NCBI GenBank assembly: GCA_019104905.1 | Contig: JAHRXB010000209.1 | Coordinates: 1 to 7,298 of the forward strand | DNA: 7,298 nucleotides | From: Bdellovibrio sp. | Lineage (GTDB): Bacteria; Bdellovibrionota; Bdellovibrionia; Bdellovibrionales; Bdellovibrionaceae | Direction of reading: 5' to 3' | Shown here: positions 7,146 to 7,298 of the stretch, one piece after another | Position numbering within the stretch: the stretch's first letter is position 1 | Layout of the letters: every line of letters begins with the position of its first letter | The notes under the pieces: model-generated | Seen by the model: only the letters and a program-made list of their open reading frames with translations | Database searches by the model: none | Told to the model about the DNA's origin: nothing | Program-made: the position numbers and the translations under genes

Positions 7146-7219
7146 CAGAATGGGGCCAGGAGTGCAGCAATCTGCGACACCGGGGAGGAGACTTTTGTCG
7201 ATTCTCGGCAGGGCCTCTG
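7146..7219 (+). other. Candidate structured RNA or leader (three-stem fold), tentative
   Basis: The sequence can fold as a three-way junction. A closing helix pairs GGGGCC (7152-7157) with GGCCTC (7212-7217). One arm is TGCAG (7163-7167), loop CAAT, CTGCG (7172-7176). The second arm is CCGGGGA (7180-7186) with TTCTCGG (7202-7208), an internal loop, then GAC-TTTT-GTC. At least four of the pairs are G-U, which only work in RNA copied from the + strand order. I recognise no known riboswitch or RNA family, and no T-run follows. It could be chance folding of a GC-rich patch. Confidence 0.25.
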
Positions 7220-7223
7220 AAAA

Positions 7224-7241
7224 AATTGTAAAAATACAATT
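7224..7241. promoter_or_regulatory. 18-base palindrome, possible operator
   Basis: AATTGTA and TACAATT are perfect 7-bp inverted arms around AAAA. The right arm overlaps the first bases of a candidate -35 box (TTGAAA, 7240-7245). Its size and position suit a dimeric repressor or activator site controlling the gene to the right. No T-run follows, so a terminator is unlikely. Confidence 0.35.
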
Positions 7242-7267
7242 GAAAACCAAATGAAAAGGAATAGTAT
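7240..7267 (+). promoter_or_regulatory. Candidate sigma-70-like promoter for the gene beyond the right edge
   Basis: TTGAAA (7240-7245) and TAGTAT (7262-7267) are separated by 16 bases. The match is fair (5 of 6 and 4 of 6 to consensus). The site lies about 25 bases before a good Shine-Dalgarno sequence, in the correct order for a gene starting just past the window. Confidence 0.4.
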
Positions 7268-7290
7268 CTAACTTTGTAAACTCATTTTAC

Positions 7291-7295
7291 GGAGG
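7291..7295 (+). promoter_or_regulatory. Shine-Dalgarno sequence for a gene starting beyond the window
   Basis: GGAGG is followed by only three bases (CAC) before the window ends. A start codon about 2-7 bases further on would be ideally placed. The gene itself is not visible, and nothing can be said about its product. Confidence 0.55.
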
Positions 7296-7298
7296 CAC

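Overview
The window reads as a stretch of Gram-negative chromosome of moderate GC content. The gene set is an outer-membrane efflux channel, an inner-membrane RND pump, a SelO/YdiU pseudokinase, a small MerC-like membrane protein and a secreted YkuD-fold L,D-transpeptidase. This combination and the protein style suggest a Bdellovibrio-like predatory bacterium or a relative (Bdellovibrionota). That assignment is an inference from familiarity, not from a marker gene. No tRNA, rRNA, insertion sequence, integrase or CRISPR array was found. I see no clearly novel multi-gene system; the unusual points are about gene ends and intergenic structure.

Layout. Positions 1-4408 (+) hold a tightly coupled efflux operon: the 3' part of a TolC-family channel gene, then after 2 bases a full-length RND pump of 1033 residues with an intact Asp-Asp/Lys proton relay. 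The periplasmic adaptor needed for a tripartite pump is not in view and may lie upstream. A 53-base gap with a perfect 9-bp inverted repeat separates this operon from a convergent selO gene (4462-5817, -). That gene keeps its AMPylation active-site residues but is short and lacks the C-terminal Cys motif of classical SelO. A divergent intergenic region (5818-5921) separates selO from a MerC-like gene (5922-6356, +) with Cys/His-rich ends. The transpeptidase gene (6249-7016, -) converges on merC and overlaps its last 108 bases in exact codon-against-codon register. The last 282 bases (7017-7298) have no confident gene. They hold a possible three-stem RNA fold, an 18-base palindrome beside a candidate promoter, and a Shine-Dalgarno sequence at the very edge for a gene that probably starts just outside.

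How the parts relate. The channel and pump should work together to export an unknown substrate from inner membrane or periplasm to the outside. SelO is expected to AMPylate proteins in redox stress, the MerC-like protein probably moves or senses a thiophilic metal, and the transpeptidase edits peptidoglycan in the periplasm. The last three are single genes in alternating directions, so a shared pathway is not shown by the sequence.
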